A stretch of 64,000 nt of DNA from positions 1 to 64,000 of the forward strand of contig CAYWYJ010000001.1 of the NCBI GenBank assembly GCA_964462635.1, given 5' to 3'. Shown piece by piece: positions 24,934-32,879 of this stretch. The notes beneath the pieces were generated by a model, which made no database searches, was not told the DNA's origin, and saw nothing but the letters and a program-made list of their open reading frames with translations. Each line of letters opens with the position of its first letter. Position 1 is the stretch's first letter. Both the position numbers and the translations under genes were made by a program. Origin of the DNA: JBFMAI01 sp964462635 (GTDB lineage: Bacteria > Planctomycetota > Phycisphaerae > UBA1845 > Fen-1342).

Positions 24934-25298
24934 CCCACGGCGCTCCCCCGCTCCATGAGGGCCGCGCGCCCTTGACGCGGGCCATAGACTGGGAATGGAG
25001 GAGCGTTTTGTCCTGATAGTGCGGGCGGCCTGGGCGGCGGCCCGCGGCTCGGCAGGACAACGCAGGTCTCACGGCGGCCGGTTCCAGCCCCCAGAGGACG
25101 TGAGCCATGTTGGTTGCGCTGGGTTGGCCTGGGGCGCGTACGGTCAGCGTGCGGCCCGTCCTTCCGGCCCCCGACCGCAGCGGTCCCAGCCCAGGGCGGT
25201 GGCACGCCGGTGCGTACCGGGGGGTCCCGCAAGATCGCTATCGTGAGTGGCACGGGACGCGGTGCATCGCTTCGCAACTTCGGAAAGGAGTGGCTTCC
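24934..25298. other. gene-free stretch before the metallopeptidase
   Basis: No convincing gene. A CCCGCGGCTCGGCAGGAC segment resembles the core of the family-1 repeat. The metallopeptidase frame stays open upstream to 25107, but that part has no signal peptide. A ribosome site GAAAGGAG sits before ATG 25299. Confidence 0.5.
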
Positions 25299-28046
25299 AT
25301 GCGCTGGTTCGCTCTGACTCTGGTTGCAGTGAGCGGGGCGGTGGCCTGGGGTGGCGACGAAGTGCAGGCGGCACGGGCCCGGTTGCGGGCCGACTATCCG
25401 GGCGCGCAGTTCTACGAGCGGGCGGGGCGGCTGAGCACGATCTATGCGGTGCCGTTCAGCGTGGCGGACACGCCGGAGCTCAGCGCTGCGGTGTTCGTGC
25501 AGGACTACAGCCGGGTGCTCGGCGTCGAGGCCGATGAGCTGGCCCCGGGCTTGGCGTTCCGCGACCTCTACACCCTGCCCATGATGTATCAGCCCCAGAC
25601 CGATTCGTACAAGTTCACACTCGTGTACTACCACCAGCACCGCAACGGCATCCCCGTTTTCCGCGGCGAACTGCGCTTGCTGGTCCGGAACGAGGACGGC
25701 TGCCCGCTCGTGCTGGCGCAGTCCGACGTGCGCCCGCTGGGCGACTTCACCGTCCCGGCCGGCTTCGACGGCTTCGTGGCGGAGGGGACGGCCCACGCGG
25801 CGGCCATCGCCGCAGTGCCGGGGCTGATCCATTTCAGTCCCGCTGAGCTGGTGATCTGGGCCGGCGTGGATGACGCGGAGGCACCGCCGGCGGTCGCCAT
25901 CACGTTTACGGCGGACAATGGCGAAGGCCACGATCCGTACGAGAACTGGTTGTTCGTGTGCGACGCGGCCACCGGGGCGGTCCTGTATCAGGAGAGCCTC
26001 GTCTATCACCTGGACATCGCCGGCCACGTCAGCGGCTTCTGCACGCGGGATTATCGGGCGGATGCGTGCGCGACGGAAGAATGGCGGGACCTGCCGTACC
26101 TGAAGGTGACGGGTCCCGCGGGCGAGGCGTACACCGACGTCCACGGCGACTTCGTGTTGCCCAATCCGGGGACGGTGCCGGTGGATGTGACCTCGACGCT
26201 GGAGGGGCGCTGGTTCTATGTGGTGAACGAAGGCGCCGGGGGGAATGCCTCGCTCACGTTGAACGTAACGCCGCCCGGGCCGGTGACCTTCGAGCACAAT
26301 CTGAGCAACGCCGAGGCCCAGACGGCGGAAGTGAACGCCTACCTCCAGGCCAACATCGTCCGGGACATGGTCCTCGAGGCGAAGCCGAACTACCCGTATA
26401 TCCACAACCAGACCAGCCCGACGAAGATCACGGTCAACATCGACGCGACCTGTAACGCCTTCTACTCGTCGGGCACGATCAACTTCTACCGCTCGGGCGG
26501 CGGGTGCAACAACAGCGCTTTCGGCGACATCGTTCACCACGAGTACGGGCACCACGTCGTGTCCATGGGCGGCAGCAGCCAGGGTGCTTATGGCGAGGGC
26601 ATGGCCGACAGCATCGCCATGCTGATCACCGGGCGGTCCGAGGAAGGCATCGGGTTCCTGAACTGCGCGACGGGCGTCCGCAACGCGGACAACGACTGCC
26701 AGTACACGGCGTCGTACTGCTCATCGTGCGGGGTCGAGGTCCACGCTTGCGGCCAGCTCCTGTCGGGCTGTGTCTGGGACCTGTGGAAGGAGCTCAGGAT
26801 CACCGAGCCGGTCAATCACCTGAGCATCCTTCGGCGACTGACGGTCGAGTCCGTCCTGTTGCACGGGAGCAACAGCACGATCACGCCGGCCATCGCGGCC
26901 CACTTCCTGGCCCTGGACGACAATGACGGCAACATCTACAACGGCACGCCCCATTACTACGAAATCGCCAACGCTTTCGCCCGGCACAACATGGCGGCCC
27001 CGTCGCTGGAACTGCTGAACTTCACGTTCGTGAACGGCCAGCCGGAGTTCATCAACCCGGCCGGCGGCACGGTGGTCCGCGTGGAAGTGTCGGCGAACCT
27101 GGGCCAGCCGCGACCCGACACCGGCCTGCTCTACTACAAGACCGGGGCCGGGTGGACCTCGGTGCCGATGACGGAGATCACGCCGAACGTGTACGATGCG
27201 GTCTTTCCGGCGGTGCCCTGCGGCACCTACCTGCCGTACTACCTCACCGTCGAGACCACGGGGCACTACACGGTGCGGAGTCCCTCCGACGCGCCCACGA
27301 ACGCCTACTCCACGCTGGCCGGGCATGGCTGGCGCGTGGCCTACGAGAACCACTTGGACGTGAACCCGGGTTGGACAACCCAGGGATGGTGGGATTTCGG
27401 CCAGCCGCGCGGGCAGGGGGGGGAGTACGGCGGCCCCGATCCCACTTCCGGCCATACCGGCCCGAACGTGTACGGGTTCTACTTGCGCGGTGACTACTGG
27501 AACAACATGGGGGAGTGGCACCTGACCAGCACCCCGATCGACTGCACCGGCGTGTACGGGACGTATCTGCGCTTCTGGCGCTGGCTGGGCGTCCAGCGCA
27601 ACGCCTGCGACCACGCTTACGTGCGCGTCAGTGCCGATGGCGTGAATTGGAGGGACGTCTGGTCCAATCCTGAGACGGACGTCGCCGACACCGCCTGGAT
27701 CGAGCAGGGGTTCGACATCTCCACGGTCGCGGACAATCAGCCGACGGTCCACCTCCGTTGGACGATGGGAGCGACGGACTCGACGAGGAAGTACTGCGGC
27801 TGGAACATCGACGATGTGTCCCTGTGGGCCGCGGTCTGTGATCCGCCCTACGCGAAGGGCGACTTGAACTGCGACAGCCACGTGGACTTCGGCGACATTA
27901 ACCCGTTCGTCCTGGCCTTGAGCAACCCGGCGGGTTACGCGGTCCAGTTCCCGAAGTGCGACATCATGTTGGGCGACATCAACGCCGACGGCCGCGTGGA
28001 CTTCGGCGACATCAACCCGTTTGTGCGGCTGATGACTAACCCGTAG
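25299..28046 (+). CDS. secreted zinc metallopeptidase (M36/M4-like) with dockerin tail
   Basis: The 915-residue protein has a signal peptide ending near residue 18, then a fungalysin/thermolysin-type propeptide (about 20-230, with VYYHQHRNGIPVFRGELRLL). The catalytic domain has HEYGH (residues 414-418, zinc ligands and catalytic Glu) and the downstream ligand Glu in GEGMAD (433), as in M36 peptidases where the motif is GEGWSD. Beta-sandwich domains of about 600-870 (YGFYLRGDYWNNMGEWHLTS, CGWNIDDVSLW) look like a MAM/jelly-roll type. The tail is GDLNCDSHVDFGDINPFVLA and GDINADGRVDFGDINPFVRL. It probably degrades extracellular protein while held at the surface. Confidence 0.9.
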   Translation: MRWFALTLVAVSGAVAWGGDEVQAARARLRADYPGAQFYERAGRLSTIYAVPFSVADTPELSAAVFVQDYSRVLGVEADELAPGLAFRDLYTLPMMYQPQTDSYKFTLVYYHQHRNGIPVFRGELRLLVRNEDGCPLVLAQSDVRPLGDFTVPAGFDGFVAEGTAHAAAIAAVPGLIHFSPAELVIWAGVDDAEAPPAVAITFTADNGEGHDPYENWLFVCDAATGAVLYQESLVYHLDIAGHVSGFCTRDYRADACATEEWRDLPYLKVTGPAGEAYTDVHGDFVLPNPGTVPVDVTSTLEGRWFYVVNEGAGGNASLTLNVTPPGPVTFEHNLSNAEAQTAEVNAYLQANIVRDMVLEAKPNYPYIHNQTSPTKITVNIDATCNAFYSSGTINFYRSGGGCNNSAFGDIVHHEYGHHVVSMGGSSQGAYGEGMADSIAMLITGRSEEGIGFLNCATGVRNADNDCQYTASYCSSCGVEVHACGQLLSGCVWDLWKELRITEPVNHLSILRRLTVESVLLHGSNSTITPAIAAHFLALDDNDGNIYNGTPHYYEIANAFARHNMAAPSLELLNFTFVNGQPEFINPAGGTVVRVEVSANLGQPRPDTGLLYYKTGAGWTSVPMTEITPNVYDAVFPAVPCGTYLPYYLTVETTGHYTVRSPSDAPTNAYSTLAGHGWRVAYENHLDVNPGWTTQGWWDFGQPRGQGGEYGGPDPTSGHTGPNVYGFYLRGDYWNNMGEWHLTSTPIDCTGVYGTYLRFWRWLGVQRNACDHAYVRVSADGVNWRDVWSNPETDVADTAWIEQGFDISTVADNQPTVHLRWTMGATDSTRKYCGWNIDDVSLWAAVCDPPYAKGDLNCDSHVDFGDINPFVLALSNPAGYAVQFPKCDIMLGDINADGRVDFGDINPFVRLMTNP

Positions 28047-28116
28047 CCCGCGATGAGGCTGCTCCGACAGGCGCGGTGGGTTTGTGGAACCCCGCCCGAT
28101 TTCCGGGCGGCCGGAG

Positions 28117-28122
28117 TATAAT
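28117..28122 (+). promoter_or_regulatory. -10 box of the sigma/kinase operon
   Basis: A perfect TATAAT in the context GGAGTATAATGG, right after a 7-bp stem at 28092-28110. It lies downstream of an in-frame GTG at 28084 and 22 nt before the TTG at 28144, and so argues for the later start. Confidence 0.45.
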
Positions 28123-28143
28123 GGCCCCGAGCGAGGCGCCAGC

Positions 28144-28806
28144 TTGCCCGGGGACACGGACAACCCGCTGCGGTCGGACTCGGCCGCCGTCTGGAACCGG
28201 CTGATTGAGGCGGTCGGGCCGGCGTCGCTGTTGGCCGTGATCACTGACCGCATCGGGGCCGTCCTTAAGCACCGCTTGGCCGCCGAGGACATTCTTCAAG
28301 AGACGCTGCTCCATGCTTGGCGCGACCGGGCGCGGCACGAGTGGCGGGGCGTCAAGAGTTTCCGCAACTGGCTCCTGACGATCGCCGACCACCGCATCCA
28401 TGATCTGGCGGACCAGGCGGCGGCCCAGAAGCGCGGCGGCGACGCCGTGACCCTGGCCATCCACGCGTGGCCGGCGACGAGCCACGGCGGCTTCGACTTG
28501 CCGTGGGAGTCCACGACGCCGAGTCGGATCGCCGTGTACCGTGAGCAAGCCGAGGCCATGCGGGCGGCGTTGGCGGGCCTGCCCGATGATCTGCGGGAGG
28601 TCGTGCGACTGCGGCTGCTCGAGCAGCTCACCGTGGAGGAGATTGCCGAGCAGCTGCACTTGGGGGCATCGGCCGTTCGCCACCGCTTCCGCAAGGGAGC
28701 TGAGCTGTATCAGCAGAAGCTGACCGCCGAGCTGGCGACGCGGTCGTTGTCCGTTTCGCGCGTTTTGCGGCACGGATTGGCGGCGGATTCCTCTCCAGAA
28801 CAGTGA
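28144..28806 (+). CDS. ECF-like RNA polymerase sigma factor
   Basis: The protein is 220 residues from TTG 28144; a GTG at 28084 would add 20 residues but lies before the TATAAT box. Region 2 is at about residues 20-95 (AAEDILQETLLHAWRD, VKSFRNWLLTIADHRIHDL). Region 4 is at about 140-200 (LAGLPDDLREVVRLRLLEQL, TVEEIAEQLHLGASAVRHRF). It is followed after 10 nt by a Ser/Thr kinase gene, a pairing common in planctomycetes. Inference: kinase activity controls the sigma factor or its regulon, perhaps the surrounding secreted-protein genes. Confidence 0.88.
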   Translation: MPGDTDNPLRSDSAAVWNRLIEAVGPASLLAVITDRIGAVLKHRLAAEDILQETLLHAWRDRARHEWRGVKSFRNWLLTIADHRIHDLADQAAAQKRGGDAVTLAIHAWPATSHGGFDLPWESTTPSRIAVYREQAEAMRAALAGLPDDLREVVRLRLLEQLTVEEIAEQLHLGASAVRHRFRKGAELYQQKLTAELATRSLSVSRVLRHGLAADSSPEQ

Positions 28807-28816
28807 GCCCGGGTGC

Positions 28817-31375
28817 GTGAGAGACGCCGTGCCTGATCTGCCGGACACGCGGACCCACGACGACGAGCTGCTGGACCGGGTGTTCGAGGACACGGTGCAG
28901 CGGCTCGAAGAGGGTCTGCCCATCGAGGTCAGCCGCTGGCTCGCCGGGCGGGAAGAGCTGCGTCCGCACGTGGAGCGGTCGATCCGCCTGGCGGAACAGG
29001 TGGCCGTGGGTCGGCTGCGGACGTTGCCGAAGGTGCCGGGCTACACCCTGCTGAGCGAGCTGGGGCGCGGCGGCATGGGTACGGTGTATCTGGCGCGGCA
29101 GGAGAACCTCGGCGGCCGGCCGGTGGCCCTGAAAGTCATGGCCGCCCCGGTCACGCTGTCTCCCACGGCGCGCGAGCGGTTCCGCACCGAGGCGCGCGCG
29201 GTGGCCCGGCTGCGGCACCCAAACATCGTCGCCGTCCACGACGTGGTGCAGGAGGCGGACGTCTGTGCCTACGCGATGGAGTGGGTGGACGGGAAGTCGC
29301 TCGCCGAGTTGATCGAACACCTGCGCACGCAGGGCCGCGAGCCGACCCTCGACGAGGTGCGGCGGTTCCTGGGCGCCCCCGCCGGCGCGCTGACTCAGGG
29401 AAAGGTGGCCACCGCGCTGTGCCGGATCGGCATCGCCGTGGCCCGCGCCTTGGCCGCCGTACACCAGGCCGGGCTTCTGCACCGGGATGTCAAGCCCGCC
29501 AACATCCTGCTGCGCCGGGACGGCACGCCGCTGCTCTCGGACTTCGGGCTGGTGCGTGAGGCGGAGGCCGCGGTGTTGACGCAGGCCGGGCATTTCGTCG
29601 GGACGCCGGCGTATGCGGCCCCGGAGCAGCTTGCCGGTGGCGGCCGCCCACTGGACGCACGGACGGACGTCTACGCACTGGGAGTGACGCTGTACCACGC
29701 TCTCAGTCTGCGGTTGCCGTTCACGGGGGACAGCACCGCCGAACTGCTGCGGCAGATTGAAGCCGGGCGGGCCCTGCCGCTGCGCCGGGCGAACCCACAC
29801 CTGTCGTCCGACCTGGAGACCATCGTGGCGAAGGCGATGGAGGCGGACCCCGCACGGCGGTACCAAACGGCGGACGATCTGGCGGACGACCTGGAGCGGT
29901 TGCTGAGCCTGCAACCCATCCGGGCCCGGCCGGCCGGTCTGGTCACGCGCGTGGTCAAGCTGGCGCGGCGGCACTGGGGCGGGGTAACAGGGGCGGTCGT
30001 CGGCGGCCTGTTGGCGTCGGTCCTCGCAGTGTCAATCGGCGGCTACCTCTTTGTCGTGCCCGACTGGGTCGAGGGCCATGTCCGCGACGCTCGGTTGAGC
30101 CTGCTTGAGCCGAGTCGGAACGACAGGATTTTCGAAGTCGTCTATTGGCCGACTCCGGGCAGGAACGGGAAGGGGACGGCCGGCGACGATTTCCTGCTCG
30201 GACCGCTGGCGAGCTACGAGGCCGCGCTGCGGCTGCGGCCGACGGATGCCGCCATTCGCCTGGAGCGCGACGTCGTGCGATTGGCGCGCGAGTTACTCGT
30301 GCGTCCCGATCAACGGCCCGATCTCTCCGCCCGCCTGCGCTCCCAGGCCCGGCTGGCGTGCACGTATGCCCAGTACTGGACAGGATCGACACGGATTCCG
30401 CAAGTGGAGCCGCAACTGCTGGAGAACGCTTCCGCATCGGAACTTCGGTCGCTCGGGCTCTTGGCTTACTTATGCCTGGACATCGACACCGCCTTGCAGG
30501 CCTGGTCGCGCTTGGATCTCGTGCAAGACCCCGACCCGCTCGTGGAGGCCTCGCTCGGACAGCTCTATTCGCTGCTGGACCAGCCGGCCCGGGCGTATCC
30601 GCGCCTGCGGAACGCCTTCCGGGCGTTTCCGGAAGCCGGCTTCTTGTGCGTAGGTCTGGCTGACGTGGCCCTGCAATGCGGCGATTTCGCCAAGGCCGAG
30701 GCGCTCCTGAGAAACGCGCCCACGCTGCCCCGACCGGACCCCACCAACGGCCTGGAGCGCGTGCTGGCCGACCTCTATGCCGCCACCGGCCGAGAGGGTC
30801 TCGCCGTAGCCATTTGGGCTACACCGAGCGGCAGCCAGGGTGTTGAGCAGACGCACTATGGGCAGTACCTGGAGAAACACGGTGACTTCGAGGGCGCGAC
30901 GCGGGCCTACGGCTTCGCCGGCAGCGTGGGGCGCTACCGCCGCGCTTGGGACGGATTCCAGCGCGTTGCTCCGGGCTGGTGGAACCGGCTGACCCCGGAC
31001 CAGCGCTGGCAGATGCTTCGGGCTTCGCTAGACGAAACCTACGGCGGCGAGGGTCGGTGCCCACTCGTCCGCATCCTCGCGGACTACGCCCAATACGTCC
31101 TCGCACCCGATGCCGTCGAGCGGACGGCTGTTCCCCCAGAGCCGGGTACGCTTGAAGCGGCGGCTCTGGGTCTGCACGTACCTCGAACATTGGGTTTCGG
31201 GCTGCGTTTCCGCGATTACCCGCCGTGGCTGAAGGACTTGCACGCCGCGGCGCTGCTGTCACCCTGGCCCGCGCAGGGCTGTCTGGCCTTGGCGGTGCTT
31301 GATTCCGCCGGCCGGCGGCTCGACTGGCCGGGCTGGCAGAGCGGCGAACCGCGCGAGCCCACCAGCGGGGAGTAG
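28817..31375 (+). CDS. transmembrane Ser/Thr protein kinase with TPR-like extracytoplasmic part
   Basis: The protein is 852 residues from GTG 28817. A short helical segment (10-65) precedes the kinase domain (about 75-365), which has every key motif: LGRGGMGTVYLA, VALKVM (ATP Lys), LLHRDVKPANILL (catalytic Asp, about 222), SDFGLVREAE and TPAYAAPEQL. A single transmembrane helix lies at about 385-405 (VVGGLLASVLAVSIGGYLFV). The C-terminal 440 residues are helical with TPR-like pairs (YSLLDQPARAYPRLRNAFRA, ADVALQCGDFAKAEALLRNA), probably a sensor. It is coupled with the sigma factor 10 nt upstream. Confidence 0.93.
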   Translation: MRDAVPDLPDTRTHDDELLDRVFEDTVQRLEEGLPIEVSRWLAGREELRPHVERSIRLAEQVAVGRLRTLPKVPGYTLLSELGRGGMGTVYLARQENLGGRPVALKVMAAPVTLSPTARERFRTEARAVARLRHPNIVAVHDVVQEADVCAYAMEWVDGKSLAELIEHLRTQGREPTLDEVRRFLGAPAGALTQGKVATALCRIGIAVARALAAVHQAGLLHRDVKPANILLRRDGTPLLSDFGLVREAEAAVLTQAGHFVGTPAYAAPEQLAGGGRPLDARTDVYALGVTLYHALSLRLPFTGDSTAELLRQIEAGRALPLRRANPHLSSDLETIVAKAMEADPARRYQTADDLADDLERLLSLQPIRARPAGLVTRVVKLARRHWGGVTGAVVGGLLASVLAVSIGGYLFVVPDWVEGHVRDARLSLLEPSRNDRIFEVVYWPTPGRNGKGTAGDDFLLGPLASYEAALRLRPTDAAIRLERDVVRLARELLVRPDQRPDLSARLRSQARLACTYAQYWTGSTRIPQVEPQLLENASASELRSLGLLAYLCLDIDTALQAWSRLDLVQDPDPLVEASLGQLYSLLDQPARAYPRLRNAFRAFPEAGFLCVGLADVALQCGDFAKAEALLRNAPTLPRPDPTNGLERVLADLYAATGREGLAVAIWATPSGSQGVEQTHYGQYLEKHGDFEGATRAYGFAGSVGRYRRAWDGFQRVAPGWWNRLTPDQRWQMLRASLDETYGGEGRCPLVRILADYAQYVLAPDAVERTAVPPEPGTLEAAALGLHVPRTLGFGLRFRDYPPWLKDLHAAALLSPWPAQGCLALAVLDSAGRRLDWPGWQSGEPREPTSGE

Positions 31376-31554
31376 CGGCCGGCGGGGCGCCGGTCGGTAC
31401 GTTCCAGGTCGTGGCGAGCTGCGCGAATTGCACGAATCGCGGCGCCCGGGGCGAGCGTTTCCTCTACCTAACTATGTGGGCCGCGCGATATGCACCCGGC
31501 GTGGGTACACGGCGGGCCATGCAGATTCACGGTCTGAGCGCACGAGGACAAGCC

Positions 31555-32835
31555 ATGAGAAACGCATTTGCTGCAAACGCAGGTGTTCTTGCGATTGTGC
31601 TGACGGCGGCCATCGTTGCAGTGTCGGTGCCCGCGCGCGCCGATTGGCACAGCGAGACCATCGACACGGTCGGAATCGGAAGCAATCGCTGTTCGCTAGC
31701 GATCGATGCCGATGGAAACCCGCGCGTCGCGTATTTCAACGTGACGACTGCTGACCTCAAGTACGGCACACGAGTCGGCGGGGCCTGGCAGATCGAGGTC
31801 GTCCCACCGCCGCCCTACGCCTCATCGTGGATGTTTCCATCGCTGGCGCTCGACTCGCAAGGGCGACCGCACATCGCGCACTTCACCGATCCCCCTGGGC
31901 TAGGGGGTTATTTGGTGTACACCCACTGGACTGGCTCGGCATGGCAGTCGAGCAATGTCACATACACGAATCCCGCCGCGTCGTTGGCGCTCACCGCCGC
32001 CGGCGAGCCCCGCATCGCGTTCAGGGGGCACACCGACAACGGCGACACACTCTATTACGCGATCCCGAGCGGATCATCCTGGTCGATTCAGCATGTGTAC
32101 GGTTCCGGGTACGGCTGTTGCGGGGGTTACCCCGCGCTGGCTCTCGACAGCAGCGACAATCCGCGCATCGGCTATGCCTACTATGAGGAATTCGGGTATT
32201 TGTGGTCCGAAGCTGGAGCGTGGCCCTCGGAATGGTTGGGCACTAAGGTGTACAACGACACGGCCAGCCTGGTGCTCGACTCGGCGGACGATCCGCACAT
32301 CGTCTACGCTGACTACTGGGGCAACCTGATCTACGGACACCGCACCGCCGCGGGCTGGTCGTTCGAGACCATTGTCAGTGGGGGCTCCTCGGCGTGTGCA
32401 GGCCTGGCGTTGGATCCATACGACCACGTGTACGTCGTCTTCATCACCCTCCCGGGAGGCCCCAACCCTCAGATCCTCAAGTGTGCGCACAAGACCACTT
32501 CTTCCTGGTGTATCCAGACCGTGGACGACACGGCTTATTGCTCGTGGCCGTCGATCGCAACCGACCCGTCCGGCAACCCGCACATCACCTACAACGGTGC
32601 GTCGAACACTGTCTTGAGGTACGCGCGCTGGGGTCCGGCGATCATATCCGGCGACCTGAACTGCGATGGCTGCGTCAACTTCGGCGACATCAATCCCTTC
32701 GTCTTGGCACTGACCAACGCGGCCAAGTACGCAGCGACGTTCCCGTACTGCGACATCATGAACGCCGACATCAACGCCGACGGCCGCGTGGACTTCGGCG
32801 ACATCAATCCCTTCGTATGGTTACTGACCCACTGA
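31555..32835 (+). CDS. secreted repeat-propeller protein with dockerin tail
   Basis: The 426-residue protein has a signal peptide ending near residue 29 (AAIVAVSVPARADW). About seven repeats follow, each with a core like SLAIDADGNPRVAYFN, SLALDSQGRPHIAHF, ALALDSSDNPRIGYAYY, SLVLDSADDPHIVYADYWG and SIATDPSGNPHITYNG. This suggests a beta-propeller close to the sialidase/BNR fold, without an evident active site. The tail is GDLNCDGCVNFGDINPFVLA and ADINADGRVDFGDINPFVWL. The start at 31555 was chosen for its signal peptide; in-frame codons exist back to 31411. Codon usage is slightly less GC-biased than in its neighbours. Confidence 0.85.
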   Translation: MRNAFAANAGVLAIVLTAAIVAVSVPARADWHSETIDTVGIGSNRCSLAIDADGNPRVAYFNVTTADLKYGTRVGGAWQIEVVPPPPYASSWMFPSLALDSQGRPHIAHFTDPPGLGGYLVYTHWTGSAWQSSNVTYTNPAASLALTAAGEPRIAFRGHTDNGDTLYYAIPSGSSWSIQHVYGSGYGCCGGYPALALDSSDNPRIGYAYYEEFGYLWSEAGAWPSEWLGTKVYNDTASLVLDSADDPHIVYADYWGNLIYGHRTAAGWSFETIVSGGSSACAGLALDPYDHVYVVFITLPGGPNPQILKCAHKTTSSWCIQTVDDTAYCSWPSIATDPSGNPHITYNGASNTVLRYARWGPAIISGDLNCDGCVNFGDINPFVLALTNAAKYAATFPYCDIMNADINADGRVDFGDINPFVWLLTH

Positions 32836-32879
32836 TCACGTCCGCACCCGTTACGGCATTCTGAAAAGGAGGATATTGC

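Noticed and set aside
24995..25246. Possible 83-residue small gene
   Set aside because: Arg/Gly-rich low-complexity translation in a spacer; no signal, domain or conserved look.
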